Shown: positions 16,936 to 26,076, counted from the first letter of the stretch. The stretch: DNA of 59,018 nt from Pseudolabrys sp. (GCA_019635575.1 JAHBZF010000006.1:1-59018); one strand, 5' to 3'. Numbers and translations are program-made. The notes: generated by a model from the letters alone, not told the origin.

Positions 16936-18072
16936 TCAGATGCCCTTGGTCCAGTCGCTGATCAATTCAACTGACATGTCGATCAGGTCAGGCTGGCCGA
17001 ACAGGTAGTGCGTTCCGTTGGGAATGTCGTGCGAGGTGACGCGCGTGCCGCCGGCCTTGCGCCATTCCGCCATGTGGCTCGGAAACACCGACGCATCGGC
17101 CGTGTGCTCCAGCAGCAAAACAGGTTTGCTGGTGTTGGCGAGATTGCGCGGGCCATCGGCGCGGGAATGATCGAACGACCACTGGCTCAACCATGCCGAG
17201 CACGTGGTGAAACGGCCCAGGCTGTTGGTGCTGTTGTTGACGCCCTTCGGCGACATCTTGTGACTGAGGCTGCGGATGCCGCCGGCGACGCGCTTGTTGG
17301 CGTCGAGCGCGAGATCGAGATAGCGCGGATCGGCATAGGTCCGGTAGACGATAAAGGCTTCGTCGTGGATCGGCTCCGGCCGCGACCGCAGATAGCGCAG
17401 GCGATCGATCGCGCGCTCGGAAATGCGCTTCACGCGCGCATGTTGCGCCGCGCGATAGCGGCCGACGAACTCCGGCGAATAGGGCGGCGTGTTCTCGCTG
17501 CCATACATGTCGAGTGCCGGATTGACCGAGAGCGGATCATTCTCGTCGATCACGGACGGATCGATCGCCGACAGCATGACGCGGGCGCGGCCGATATGCG
17601 CGGCCGTCAGTGCGATGGCGTCGGCGGGCGGAAGGTCTTGCGGCGCGATATCGACCGGATCGCCGGCGGGCGTATCCTTGATGGTGAGCCGCTCGGCCTG
17701 TGCCTGATAGAAGCTCATCGTCGAAGCGCCGCCGGAATTGCCGATCAGCAACACTTTCTCGAAACCGAGCTTTCTCAGATAGGCGACGCCGGCGCCGACA
17801 TCGAGCAGCACATATTCCATCAGCAGCAGGGAATCGTTGCCGATGTAGCGGGTATTGAGCGCCAGGGTCGAAATGCCGCGTTGGGCGAGCGGCTCGATGA
17901 GATAGTGGCCCATATAGTTGCTGGTCGGATGCAGCAGCAGCGCCGCCACTTTCGAGCCCGCAGGACGCGTCAGGCGGCCATAGATGCGCGGTCGTCCAAT
18001 ATGGAGACCCGACTGGTTCTCCATCGCGGCGCCGGGTTTCACGTCGAGAGTGACGAGCTCGGAGTCGTGCAT
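16936..18072 (-). CDS. alpha/beta hydrolase
   Basis: A 378-residue cytoplasmic protein with the alpha/beta hydrolase fold. The nucleophile elbow is GNSGG with S113. A late Asp (HTADASVFP) and His (PNGTHYLFG) are placed to complete the triad, and the HPTSNYMGHY strand precedes the elbow as expected. It would cleave an ester, amide or C-C bond; the substrate is unknown. AAGGG precedes the ATG. It is transcribed divergently from the Old Yellow Enzyme homologue, with two palindrome copies between them. Confidence 0.82.
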   Translation of the reverse strand: MHDSELVTLDVKPGAAMENQSGLHIGRPRIYGRLTRPAGSKVAALLLHPTSNYMGHYLIEPLAQRGISTLALNTRYIGNDSLLLMEYVLLDVGAGVAYLRKLGFEKVLLIGNSGGASTMSFYQAQAERLTIKDTPAGDPVDIAPQDLPPADAIALTAAHIGRARVMLSAIDPSVIDENDPLSVNPALDMYGSENTPPYSPEFVGRYRAAQHARVKRISERAIDRLRYLRSRPEPIHDEAFIVYRTYADPRYLDLALDANKRVAGGIRSLSHKMSPKGVNNSTNSLGRFTTCSAWLSQWSFDHSRADGPRNLANTSKPVLLLEHTADASVFPSHMAEWRKAGGTRVTSHDIPNGTHYLFGQPDLIDMSVELISDWTKGI

Positions 18073-18106
18073 CGTGTCGGCCCTTAAATTCTAAATTGTA
18101 AAATAT

Positions 18107-18127
18107 ATGTTCTATATTATGGATATT
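18107..18127. promoter_or_regulatory. degenerate copy of the ATGTTCT-N7-AGAACAT palindrome
   Basis: The left arm ATGTTCT and spacer ATATTAT are intact, while the right arm has decayed to GGATATT. It lies 34 bases upstream of the hydrolase start. This is the weakest of the six sites. Confidence 0.4.
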
Positions 18128-18235
18128 GTGTCGAGGGTCCGGAGTCGAGCCTTTCCTCGAAATTATTTTGGACTCTTGTTGCCGCAGGCGCGTCCGGTTG
18201 ACTTGGCCTCTGTCTCAATTCATAAATTGGAATAT

Positions 18236-18256
18236 ATGTTCTGTAATATAGAACAT
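18236..18256. promoter_or_regulatory. palindromic operator, ATGTTCT-N7-AGAACAT
   Basis: Both 7-bp arms are perfect, with spacer GTAATAT. It lies 61 bases upstream of the Old Yellow Enzyme homologue. The same pattern occurs upstream of the aconitase, VOC, amidase/thiol dioxygenase and TRAP genes. The IclR protein at 23071 is the proposed binder. Confidence 0.75.
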
Positions 18257-18317
18257 TTTGGGATTCGGGTACGCCGCGTGTGCCGGTGCCGCCGAGACAG
18301 ACAACGAAAGTTCAAGG

Positions 18318-19454
18318 ATGGCTGACGCCGCGACGAAGACCGGGATCGTGACCGACCGCTCTGCATTGTTCAAACCCCTCGCTCTCGGCGACATTACCCT
18401 TCCGAACCGGATCGTCATGGCGCCGATGTCGCGCATGCGGTCCAACAGCGACGGCGTGCCGTCCGATCTCAATGTCACATACTACCAGCAGCGGGCGTCG
18501 GCGGGCCTGTTGATCTCCGAGGCAACCTGCGTATCACGGCAGGGGACCGGCTATGCCAACTCGACGGCGATCTACAGCGATGCGCATATCGCGGGGTGGA
18601 GCAAGATCGGTGACGCGGTTCATGCGAGCGGCGGCCGGATTGTCATGCAGCTTTGGCACGTCGGCCGGATTTCGCATTCCTCGCTCCAGGAGGGCGGGCG
18701 TCTGCCGGTCGCGCCGTCGCCGATCGCGCGCTCCGGCGAGATCCTGACTCCGTCCGGCGCGAAACCCTATGAAATTCCCCATGCTCTGACCGTCGATGAG
18801 ATCGCCGGCGTGGTGGAAGACTACCGGTTGGGCGCATTGCGGGCGAAGCAGGCGGGCCTCGATGGCGTCGAGGTGCAGTGCGCGAACGGATTCCTGCTCG
18901 AGCAGTTTCTCAACGATGCGACGAACCGGCGTTCGGACCGTTACGGCGGCAGTATCGAGAACCGCGCGCGGTTGCTTTTCGACGTGCTCGATGCGGTCTG
19001 CTCGGTGTGGAACGAGAGAAAAGTCGGTGTGCGGCTGTCGCCGTTCAGTACGGCTCACGATTGTTTCGACAGCGATCCGGCGGCCTTGCATAGCCATGTG
19101 GTTGCCCGTCTTGCCTCGCGCGACCTTGCCTATCTCCATTTCTACGAGCCGCGTGCCGGCGGAGCAGGGCGCGCCGACAACGTCACGGCCGGCGTGCCGT
19201 TCGTCTCGGAGATGATGCGCACGCTGTATCCGAATCCGATCATTGCCGCCGGTGGCTTCAACGCCGACACCGCGGCGGCGGCGGTGGCGCGCGGCACGAT
19301 CGATGCCGTCGCATTCGGGCGGAATTTCGTGTCGAATCCCGATTTGCCGGAACGTATCCGCACCGCACAAGCCCTTACGCCCTATGACCGCTCGACGTTC
19401 TATGCCGGCGGGGCGAAAGGCTATATCGACTATCCGAAACTGATTGCCGGATAG
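18318..19454 (+). CDS. Old Yellow Enzyme-family flavin oxidoreductase with altered active site
   Basis: A 378-residue NADH:flavin oxidoreductase with an FMN-binding TIM barrel. Family signatures present are PNRIVMAPMSRMR, QLWHVGRISH, DRYGGSIENR and the phosphate-binding GGF and GRNFVSNPDLP. Normally these enzymes have His-x-x-Asn/His-Gly-Tyr to bind the substrate carbonyl and donate a proton. Here the stretch reads Q187-C-A-N190-G-F192, so the first His is Gln and the proton-donating Tyr is Phe. Reduction of a C=C bond by the usual mechanism is doubtful. The ATG at 18318 is chosen; GAAAG precedes it. Confidence 0.9.
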   Translation: MADAATKTGIVTDRSALFKPLALGDITLPNRIVMAPMSRMRSNSDGVPSDLNVTYYQQRASAGLLISEATCVSRQGTGYANSTAIYSDAHIAGWSKIGDAVHASGGRIVMQLWHVGRISHSSLQEGGRLPVAPSPIARSGEILTPSGAKPYEIPHALTVDEIAGVVEDYRLGALRAKQAGLDGVEVQCANGFLLEQFLNDATNRRSDRYGGSIENRARLLFDVLDAVCSVWNERKVGVRLSPFSTAHDCFDSDPAALHSHVVARLASRDLAYLHFYEPRAGGAGRADNVTAGVPFVSEMMRTLYPNPIIAAGGFNADTAAAAVARGTIDAVAFGRNFVSNPDLPERIRTAQALTPYDRSTFYAGGAKGYIDYPKLIAG

Positions 19455-19491
19455 CGCCGTCGCGCGCGACGCGGATGGTGAACCGGACCGG

Positions 19492-22143
19492 TCAGGCCGA
19501 TTGTTTGGCGGCCTGATCGAACACGAACCGCAGAACGCCGCCGGCGCGGAAATAGGCCTTCTCGATGCTGGTATCGAGACGGCAAAGAACCGGTTGTTCG
19601 CGACGGGTACCATCCGGGCGCGTGATCCGCAGCGTGATCGTCTGCGGTGTTTCCATGTCCGCGGACAGGCCGAGGATATCGACCGTCTCATCGCCGGCGA
19701 TCGCGAGATCACGCGCGGTGACGCCCGCGGGCAATTGCAGGGGCAGCACGGCCATCAAGGCCAGGTTCGATCGGTGAATGCGCTCGAAGCTTTCGGCGAT
19801 CACCGCCTTGATCCCGAGCAGCGAGGGGCCGCGCGCGGCCCAGTCGCGGGCCGAGCCGGTGCCGTATTGGCGGCCGGCGAACACCACGCTCGCCGAACCC
19901 TGTTCCTTGAGCGTGGTGGCGCAATCGAAGAGGAAGCGCGGTCCGGGATCCGGGTGAACGCGGCTATAGGGGCCGTCGACACCGGGAACCATCGCATTCT
20001 GCAGGCGAGGATTGGCAAATGTGCCGCGCGCCATCACGTCATGGTTGGCGCGGCGCGAGGAATAGGAGTTGAAATCCTGTGCGGCAATACCGCGCGACTT
20101 GAGGAATTGCCCGGCCGGGGAGTTCTGCGAAATCTCGCCGACCGGCGAGATGTGGTCGGTGGTGGTCTGGTCGCCGAGCACCGCCAGCACGCGCGCGCCA
20201 TGAATATCCCCGAGCCCGGATGTCAGATGGTCGCCATCGACGAAAGGCGGTTTGCGGATATACAGGCTGTCCTCATCCCAGGCGAAGCAGTCGCCGCGCG
20301 TGATCGGCAGCGATTGCCAGCGGTCGTCTCCTGCGAACACGTTGCGATAGGAGGTAAGGAACATCTGGCGCGATATGGTCTGCCGGATGGCGCTGTCGAT
20401 ATCCTCCGCGCTCGGCCAGATGTCGCGCAGGAAAATGTCCGTTCCGTCGGCGGCCGTGCCGATCGGATCGCGCGTCAGATCGACGTTGATGTTTCCCGCG
20501 AGCGCATAAGCGACGACGAGCGCGGGAGAGCACAGGAAGTTTGCCTTGATGAGCCGATGAATGCGGGCCTCGAAATTGCGGTTGCCGGAGAGGACCGATA
20601 CCGTGGCCAGCTTGGTTGCTTCGATCAGGCGGGTGATCTCGTCGGACAATGGGCCCGAATTGCCGACGCAGGTCATGCAACCGAAGCCGACAACGTCGAA
20701 GCCAAGCGTCTGGAGGGGCTGCTCCAGCCCCGCGGCGCGCAGATAGTCGATGACGACCCGCGAGCCGGGGGACATCGATGTTTTCACCCAGGGTTTCGTT
20801 GTCAGCCCGCGTTTCACGGCATTGCGGGCAAGGAGCCCCGCGCCGATCATCGCCGACGGGTTTGACGTGTTGGTGCAGCTCGTGATCGCCGCGATGGCGA
20901 TCGCGCCATCGACCGGTGTGTTGCCGGCGGTCCGCTCCGGTTTGTCGTCAATGCCGGCATGCTTGCGGAAGCGTTGCCCCACATTCGACAGCGGGATGCG
21001 TTGATCGGGCCGGCCAGGGCCGGATACCGAGGGCTCGACGGCGCCGAGATCGAACACCAGCGTTTCGCTGAATGCCGGCGCCGGCATCGACGCATCGTGC
21101 CAAAGGCCCTGCGCCCGGGCATAGGCTTCGACCGCGGCGATATGGGCTTCGTCGCGGCCCGTGTTCCGCAGATAGCGAAGGGTTTCGTCGTCCACCGGGA
21201 AAAATGCGCAGGTGGCGCCGTAGTCCGGCGCCATATTGGCGAGAGTCGCGCGGTCGGCCAGCGACAGATGCGTAAGACCGGAACCGAAGAATTCGACAAA
21301 CCGCTCGACCACGCCGTATTTGCGCAGCATTTCGGTCAACGTCAGAACCGCATCGGTCACCGTCGCACCGGCCGGCAATGCTCCGACGACTTCGACGCCG
21401 ATGACTTGCGGAATGAGCATCGACAGCGGTTGTCCCATCATCGCTGCTTCCGCCTCGATGGCGCCGACGCCCCAGCCGAGAACCGCGAGGCCATTGACCA
21501 TCGTGGTGTGGCTGTCGGTGCCGATGACCGTATCGGGATAGAGAAGTGTTTCCGGCTGGCTCTCGGTTCGCGCGACAACGGATGTCAGGAATTCGATGTT
21601 GATCTGGTGACAGATGCCCTGGCCGGGTGGGACCACACGAAAATTGCTGAAGCTGTCCTGCGCCCATTTCAGGAAGACGTAACGTTCGCGGTTTCGTTCG
21701 TATTCGAGATCGAGATTTTTCTGCGCTGCGCGCGGGCTGCCGTAGTTATCGACCATGATCGAATGATCGATCACGAGATCGACGGGAATGCGCGGGTTGA
21801 TGACGCGTGGATCCTGGCCGGAGGCGTGCAGAAGGTCGCGCATGCTGGCGAGATCGAGCATCCCAGGGAGACCGGCGGCTTCCTGCATCAGCACGCGTGA
21901 AGGCCAGAAGCGGATTTCCGTGCCGACGCTATCCCTGGAGTAATTGATCAGCGCGCGAAGAGCCTCATCCGTGACGTGCCCGGTGTCGCAATGGCGGAGC
22001 TGGTTTTCGATCAGGATCTTGATGGTGCGCGGCAGACGGGAGATGTCGCTCGTCGTATCGATGGCGTCGATCGCGAAATAGCTGAATTGGGATTGGCCCA
22101 CCGAAAGCAAGCGTCGCGTCTTTTTGGGGAGATGGCTTATCAA
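19492..22143 (-). CDS. aconitase-family hydratase (AcnA-like paralogue)
   Basis: An 883-residue [4Fe-4S] hydro-lyase of the aconitase A family. Cluster ligands are visible in SCTNTSNP and in FGCMTCVGNSG. Length and domain order match AcnA (swivel domain at the C-terminus). The active-site loop reads YGTGSARDWAARG, where housekeeping aconitases have GSSR, so the second Ser is A765. It stands alone on this strand with its own palindromic operator (22160-22180) inside a catabolic cluster, which suggests a dedicated substrate or an inducible TCA bypass rather than the housekeeping enzyme (inference). Confidence 0.9.
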   Translation of the reverse strand: MISHLPKKTRRLLSVGQSQFSYFAIDAIDTTSDISRLPRTIKILIENQLRHCDTGHVTDEALRALINYSRDSVGTEIRFWPSRVLMQEAAGLPGMLDLASMRDLLHASGQDPRVINPRIPVDLVIDHSIMVDNYGSPRAAQKNLDLEYERNRERYVFLKWAQDSFSNFRVVPPGQGICHQINIEFLTSVVARTESQPETLLYPDTVIGTDSHTTMVNGLAVLGWGVGAIEAEAAMMGQPLSMLIPQVIGVEVVGALPAGATVTDAVLTLTEMLRKYGVVERFVEFFGSGLTHLSLADRATLANMAPDYGATCAFFPVDDETLRYLRNTGRDEAHIAAVEAYARAQGLWHDASMPAPAFSETLVFDLGAVEPSVSGPGRPDQRIPLSNVGQRFRKHAGIDDKPERTAGNTPVDGAIAIAAITSCTNTSNPSAMIGAGLLARNAVKRGLTTKPWVKTSMSPGSRVVIDYLRAAGLEQPLQTLGFDVVGFGCMTCVGNSGPLSDEITRLIEATKLATVSVLSGNRNFEARIHRLIKANFLCSPALVVAYALAGNINVDLTRDPIGTAADGTDIFLRDIWPSAEDIDSAIRQTISRQMFLTSYRNVFAGDDRWQSLPITRGDCFAWDEDSLYIRKPPFVDGDHLTSGLGDIHGARVLAVLGDQTTTDHISPVGEISQNSPAGQFLKSRGIAAQDFNSYSSRRANHDVMARGTFANPRLQNAMVPGVDGPYSRVHPDPGPRFLFDCATTLKEQGSASVVFAGRQYGTGSARDWAARGPSLLGIKAVIAESFERIHRSNLALMAVLPLQLPAGVTARDLAIAGDETVDILGLSADMETPQTITLRITRPDGTRREQPVLCRLDTSIEKAYFRAGGVLRFVFDQAAKQSA

Positions 22144-22159
22144 GGTCGGTCTGCCGATT

Positions 22160-22180
22160 ATGTTCTATATTATAGAATAT
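22160..22180. promoter_or_regulatory. palindromic operator upstream of the aconitase paralogue
   Basis: Arms ATGTTCT and AGAATAT flank spacer ATATTAT. A second partial copy (ATATGTTCTATTATG) overlaps its right end at 22178-22192. It lies 17 bases upstream of the aconitase start, where binding would block transcription or initiation. Confidence 0.7.
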
Positions 22181-22346
22181 ATGTTCTATTATGTGGCTAA
22201 CGAACCTGTGTCCAGAGGAATCCGTGTTTTGCCCGCATCGCGATGTGGTCAGTGGTTTTTCGTGACCCTTGTGGCGTCGAGACGAGGGCGCGCGGACTCG
22301 CTAAGGTTGACTTTCGGAAACCCTTATATCATAACATTTGGAAATT

Positions 22347-22367
22347 ATGTTCTATATTATAGAACAA
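22347..22367. promoter_or_regulatory. palindromic operator upstream of the VOC gene
   Basis: Arms ATGTTCT and AGAACAA flank spacer ATATTAT. It lies 65 bases upstream of the VOC start and about 170 bases from the site facing the aconitase gene. The rest of the 288-base gap shows no other feature. Confidence 0.75.
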
Positions 22368-22431
22368 ATTGCAGATAGGCGACGGGCGATATGGACGGCC
22401 GTTCGACGGTTTTGAAAATGGAGAGCTGCTG

Positions 22432-22944
22432 ATGATGATCCAGAAGCTGTATCATGTGGCCTATCGCTGCAATAATTCGCAAGAGACCGTGGATTTCTAC
22501 ACGAAGGTGCTCGGTCTCAAATTCGCGATGGCCGTCAGCCAGGATCGCGTGCCGTCGACGGGCGAGGAAGTTCCCTACATCCACATCTTTTTCGAGATGG
22601 CGGACGGCAGCAACGTCGCGTTCTTTGAATTGCCGCAGGCCGCCAGGGCGATCCCCGACACCAACACGCCGCCATGGGTGCAGCATCTTGCGCTGGAGGT
22701 CTCCAGTCGCGCGGATCTCATGGAGATGAAGGAGCGGCTCGAGAAGAACAACGTGTCGTTTATCGGCCCGGTCGATCACGGTACCATCAACTCGCTGTAT
22801 TTCTTCGATCCGAACGGACACCGGCTCGAAGTGGCGCTGCGCGTGAACGAGCAGGTTCGCGAGGAGCGTGCCAAGGCTCGTTTCGATGTGCTGAAGGACT
22901 GGAATGCCAAATGGCATCCGGAACTGGCCAAGGCCCGTCACTAG
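22432..22944 (+). CDS. VOC (glyoxalase/extradiol dioxygenase superfamily) protein
   Basis: A 170-residue protein made of two beta-alpha-beta-beta-beta modules. Candidate metal ligands are H8 (LYHVAYR), a central HLALEV and a C-terminal Glu in GHRLEV. Such proteins include single-domain ring-cleavage dioxygenases, lyases and isomerases. GGAGAG precedes a tandem ATG at 22432. Its position in the IclR-palindrome cluster suggests a pathway step, but function is not predictable. Confidence 0.8.
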   Translation: MMIQKLYHVAYRCNNSQETVDFYTKVLGLKFAMAVSQDRVPSTGEEVPYIHIFFEMADGSNVAFFELPQAARAIPDTNTPPWVQHLALEVSSRADLMEMKERLEKNNVSFIGPVDHGTINSLYFFDPNGHRLEVALRVNEQVREERAKARFDVLKDWNAKWHPELAKARH

Positions 22945-22981
22945 CCGTCAAACTTTGCGCGGGGATCCCGCGCCGCTGAAA

Positions 22982-23019
22982 GAAAACGACCCCCGCACCG
23001 ATGGTGGCGGGTCGTTTTC
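22982..23019. terminator. bidirectional terminator hairpin
   Basis: An 11-bp perfect stem, GAAAACGACCC paired with GGGTCGTTTTC, encloses a GC-rich inner loop that can pair further. The A- and T-rich ends of the stem serve both directions. It sits between the convergent VOC and IclR genes. Confidence 0.75.
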
Positions 23020-23070
23020 GTTCGGGCCGATCTCGCGAGAGGCGAAACGGCGATCCGATGCCGTGAACTG

Positions 23071-23823
23071 TTACCGTTTGGGGCTATAGCCGAGCGCCGC
23101 CGAGATGGCGTTGGCCGCCTTGTGAATGCTCGGCGTGATTTTCTTCAGGTCGGTAAGCTTGGCGCGGGTGGTCGGGATCGACACGCCGACCGCCGCGATG
23201 ACCGCGCTCTCGGCGTTCCGGATCGGCGCGGCGGCGCCGATGGTCTCCGCATGCCATTCGCCGCGGTTAAAGGCGATTTCCTGCTCCTTGATCTTCTCCA
23301 ACTCAGCCTTGAAGTTGGCTTTGCTGACGATCGTCTGCGGCGTGTGCTTGTCCAGATGCTTCATGACCTCGTCGAGCACCGACGGCGGCTGAAACGCGAG
23401 AATGGCCTTGCCGGTGGACACGCAGTGGGCCGGCGCGCGGCCGCCGATCCGTGTCGCCGGACGCAGGTGATGCTTGCACTCGACCTTGTCGAGATAGATC
23501 ACTTCCACACCAGACAGCAGGCAAAGGTGGATGGTCTCGCTGGTCTCGTCCGAGAGAGCTTGCAGATGCGGCGCGGCGATCTGTTTGAGATCGAGACGGT
23601 CGGAGATGCGAGTGCCCATCTCCCACAGCTTGAATGAGGCCGTGTAGCGGCGCCCTTCCGGCAGATAGTCGATGTAACCGAGCTGGCGCAGCGTATCGAG
23701 CGTACGGTGCACATTGCTCTTGGTGAACGACAACTGCTTGGCGATTTCGGTGATGCCGACCGGTTCGTCGGCTTTGACGAGAAATTCCAGAAGGCGAAAT
23801 GCTTTTGCGACTGTCTTGTCCAT
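23071..23823 (-). CDS. IclR-family transcriptional regulator
   Basis: A 250-residue regulator. The N-terminal winged helix reads KAFRLLEFLVKADEPVGITEIAKQ and FTKSNVHRTLDTL; the C-terminal domain has the effector-binding core with RIGGRAPAHCVSTGKAILAF, typical of the family. It lies 87 bases downstream of the amidase gene on the same strand, so it may be co-transcribed from the promoter with the 25332-25352 palindrome and be autoregulated. It is the only complete regulator inside 16936-31882 and the likely binder of the six palindromes (inference). Confidence 0.93.
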   Translation of the reverse strand: MDKTVAKAFRLLEFLVKADEPVGITEIAKQLSFTKSNVHRTLDTLRQLGYIDYLPEGRRYTASFKLWEMGTRISDRLDLKQIAAPHLQALSDETSETIHLCLLSGVEVIYLDKVECKHHLRPATRIGGRAPAHCVSTGKAILAFQPPSVLDEVMKHLDKHTPQTIVSKANFKAELEKIKEQEIAFNRGEWHAETIGAAAPIRNAESAVIAAVGVSIPTTRAKLTDLKKITPSIHKAANAISAALGYSPKR

Positions 23824-23910
23824 CGTGATTCTGCGGCTTTCTGCGCTTTGGAAGGATGACTTAACAATCGTTCGCTGTGACTGGCAGATATAGGCCCCGT
23901 CTTCCGCCCG

Positions 23911-25278
23911 TCAAGTAAACGGCACGCCCGCCGGCATCGAGAGAAGCCTGTCGGTTTGATGCGAAAGGGCAGCCTCGGCTCGATGGGCGATGGCGAGAAG
24001 CGGGATATCCTGCATATGGCGGCCGACCAGCATCAGCCCCACCGGCGGCATGTTGGGCTCATGGCACGGCAAGGTTATGGCCGGGACGTCGAGAATATTG
24101 AACGGGCTGGTGTTACGCAGCACGCGGCGATTGATCCGCAGGGTGGTGTCTTCATCCAGAAGGTCGGCGAACCGGGGCGGGACCGACGCCACCGTGGGGC
24201 AGGCCAGAATATCGACAGCATCCATCAGCCGTGCAAATGCGGCCTGCGCTCTGGCTTGGGCCTTGAGGGCCCGCTGGTATTTTTCATCCGGATGGCCGGC
24301 GAAACGCTCGATCTGCATGCGAACATGCGGGTCGAGCCCGCTGGAAGAAGCCAGCAATCCCTGGTGGGTGCGGTAAGCCTCCGGGCCGACCAGTCCGCCT
24401 TCCGCGATCACGTCGAGAACCAGATCCAGCTCATGGCAAGGCGTTTCCACGATCCGGGCTCCGGCGTTCGCCAGGCGACGCACAGCCGCTTCGAAAGCGG
24501 ATGCGACCGGGGCGTCGAGATCGTCGGTCAGGAACCGGGTTGGCGTGGCGATGCGAAGTCCGGTCAGGTCGTGATGGGTCAGCTCCGGCACGACGGTGCC
24601 GGACATGACAGCATCGAGTAACGCACAGCACGCGACCGTTCGGGCAAGCGGGCCGACCGTATCCTGTGATGACGACAATCCCACCATGCCGGCGCGCGAT
24701 ACGCGCGCCTGGGTCGGTTTGAAGCCGACCACGCCATTGAAGGCCGCGGGAATGCGGATCGAGCCGCCGGTGTCGGAACCGATGGAGGCGACCGAAAAGC
24801 CGTGTGCGACGGCAACGCCTGCGCCGGCCGATGAGCCGCCGGGAACGCTGTCGGGACGGAGGGCATTTCGCGGCGTGCCGAAATGCGGATTGAGGCCGAG
24901 GCCGGAATAAGCCAGTTCGGACATGTTGGTTTTGCCGACCACGATGGCGCCCGCCGCGCGCAGCCGCGCGATTGCCGGCGCATCGCGGAGCGCCGGCGGA
25001 TTGTCCCGCAGCGCCAGCGAACCCGCCGTTGTCGTTTCGCCGGCGACGTCGAAGAGATCCTTGATGGAGATCGGCAGCCCGGCGAGCGGACCGTGGATCG
25101 GCTGTTCCGCACGGTCGATCGCGGCCGCCTGCGCCAACGCCGCATCCCGATAGAGACGGGTGAAGACGGCATGGTCCGCGGACGTGTCGATCAGAGCGAA
25201 GCAGTGGCGGACCATGTCGACATGATTCGTCGTGCGGTCAGTCGCGGTCGCCGGAAGCTGGTGACGAGGGAGGAGCAT
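23911..25278 (-). CDS. amidase, amidase-signature family
   Basis: A 455-residue hydrolase with the family triad K73 (SIKDLFD), S149 in PGGSSAG and S173 in GSDTGGSIRIPAA. It should cleave a carboxamide in the cytoplasm. It is divergent from the thiol dioxygenase gene and shares with it a promoter region carrying a palindrome. The ATG lacks a strong ribosome binding site; a later in-frame ATG (residue 22) is possible. Confidence 0.9.
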   Translation of the reverse strand: MLLPRHQLPATATDRTTNHVDMVRHCFALIDTSADHAVFTRLYRDAALAQAAAIDRAEQPIHGPLAGLPISIKDLFDVAGETTTAGSLALRDNPPALRDAPAIARLRAAGAIVVGKTNMSELAYSGLGLNPHFGTPRNALRPDSVPGGSSAGAGVAVAHGFSVASIGSDTGGSIRIPAAFNGVVGFKPTQARVSRAGMVGLSSSQDTVGPLARTVACCALLDAVMSGTVVPELTHHDLTGLRIATPTRFLTDDLDAPVASAFEAAVRRLANAGARIVETPCHELDLVLDVIAEGGLVGPEAYRTHQGLLASSSGLDPHVRMQIERFAGHPDEKYQRALKAQARAQAAFARLMDAVDILACPTVASVPPRFADLLDEDTTLRINRRVLRNTSPFNILDVPAITLPCHEPNMPPVGLMLVGRHMQDIPLLAIAHRAEAALSHQTDRLLSMPAGVPFT

Positions 25279-25331
25279 CGGCTATTCTGGTTGTCCTGAT
25301 GTCGGCGGCGCCGGCGGCCGGTGCTTGACGC

Positions 25332-25352
25332 GTGTCCTAAAATATAGAACAT
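25332..25352. promoter_or_regulatory. palindromic operator between amidase and thiol dioxygenase genes
   Basis: Arms GTGTCCT and AGAACAT flank spacer AAAATAT; the right arm is perfect and the left differs at two positions. It is 54 bases from the amidase start and 107 from the dioxygenase start. Confidence 0.65.
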
Positions 25353-25458
25353 AACTTCACAAATTGGAAATTCAAACCGCTAGTGAAATGTCGTGAAAGC
25401 CGCGGTTATCTGTCGGATGAGACGGAGCGGTGACGTGGAGACGGAGAGAGGCGCTCGC

Positions 25459-26037
25459 ATGACCGAACGGTTGAAGCAGTGTGTTGTCGGTTTTACGCAG
25501 CTCGTCGAGCGGGCGGAGGGGAACGAGGCGGTTCTGCTCAAGGAAGGAACCGTTCTGCTCGCCGATCTCATTCGTCACGATGACTGGTTGCCCGACTTCG
25601 CCGCGGCTCCAGACCCGCAATTTTACCGCCAGTATCTTCTTCATTGCGATCCGCTGGAGCGGTTCTCGATCGTGAGTTTCGTCTGGGGGCCGGGTCAGAA
25701 GACGCCCGTTCACGATCATACGGTCTGGGGCCTGATCGGGGTGCTTCGCGGCAAGGAGTGCGCGCGGCGATTTGAGCATCAGGCGGATGGCTCGCTGCAG
25801 GCCGGAGAGATGAGCACGATGTTGCCCGGCGATATCGACGCGGTTTCGCCGGCGGTGGGAGATATCCATGAAGTCTCGAACGGCCTGACCGATCGCCCTT
25901 CGATCTCCATCCACGTATACGGCGCCAATATCGGCAATGTCTCGCGCAACGTTTTCGATCCGGCATCCGGAGCGAAGAAGACGTTCATTTCCGGCTACAG
26001 CAATGACGTCGTCCCGAATTTGTGGAACCGGGTTTGA
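25459..26037 (+). CDS. thiol dioxygenase, 3-mercaptopropionate dioxygenase type
   Basis: A 192-residue cupin that should oxidise a thiol to a sulfinate with Fe(II) and O2. The three-His site is H85-D-H87 and H137; the S150-x-H152-x-Y154 triad found in thiol dioxygenases is present. The Cys that cross-links to Tyr in mammalian cysteine dioxygenase is absent. Segments such as FVWGPGQKTPVHDH, SISIHVYGANIG and FISGYSN closely resemble bacterial 3-mercaptopropionate dioxygenases. ATG 25459 follows GGAGAG. The enoyl-CoA hydratase gene follows 39 bases later. The natural substrate here is unknown. Confidence 0.85.
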   Translation: MTERLKQCVVGFTQLVERAEGNEAVLLKEGTVLLADLIRHDDWLPDFAAAPDPQFYRQYLLHCDPLERFSIVSFVWGPGQKTPVHDHTVWGLIGVLRGKECARRFEHQADGSLQAGEMSTMLPGDIDAVSPAVGDIHEVSNGLTDRPSISIHVYGANIGNVSRNVFDPASGAKKTFISGYSNDVVPNLWNRV

Positions 26038-26076
26038 TGCGCGGCCGGTGAGGCTCGCGGTTTCATGGAATGAGCG

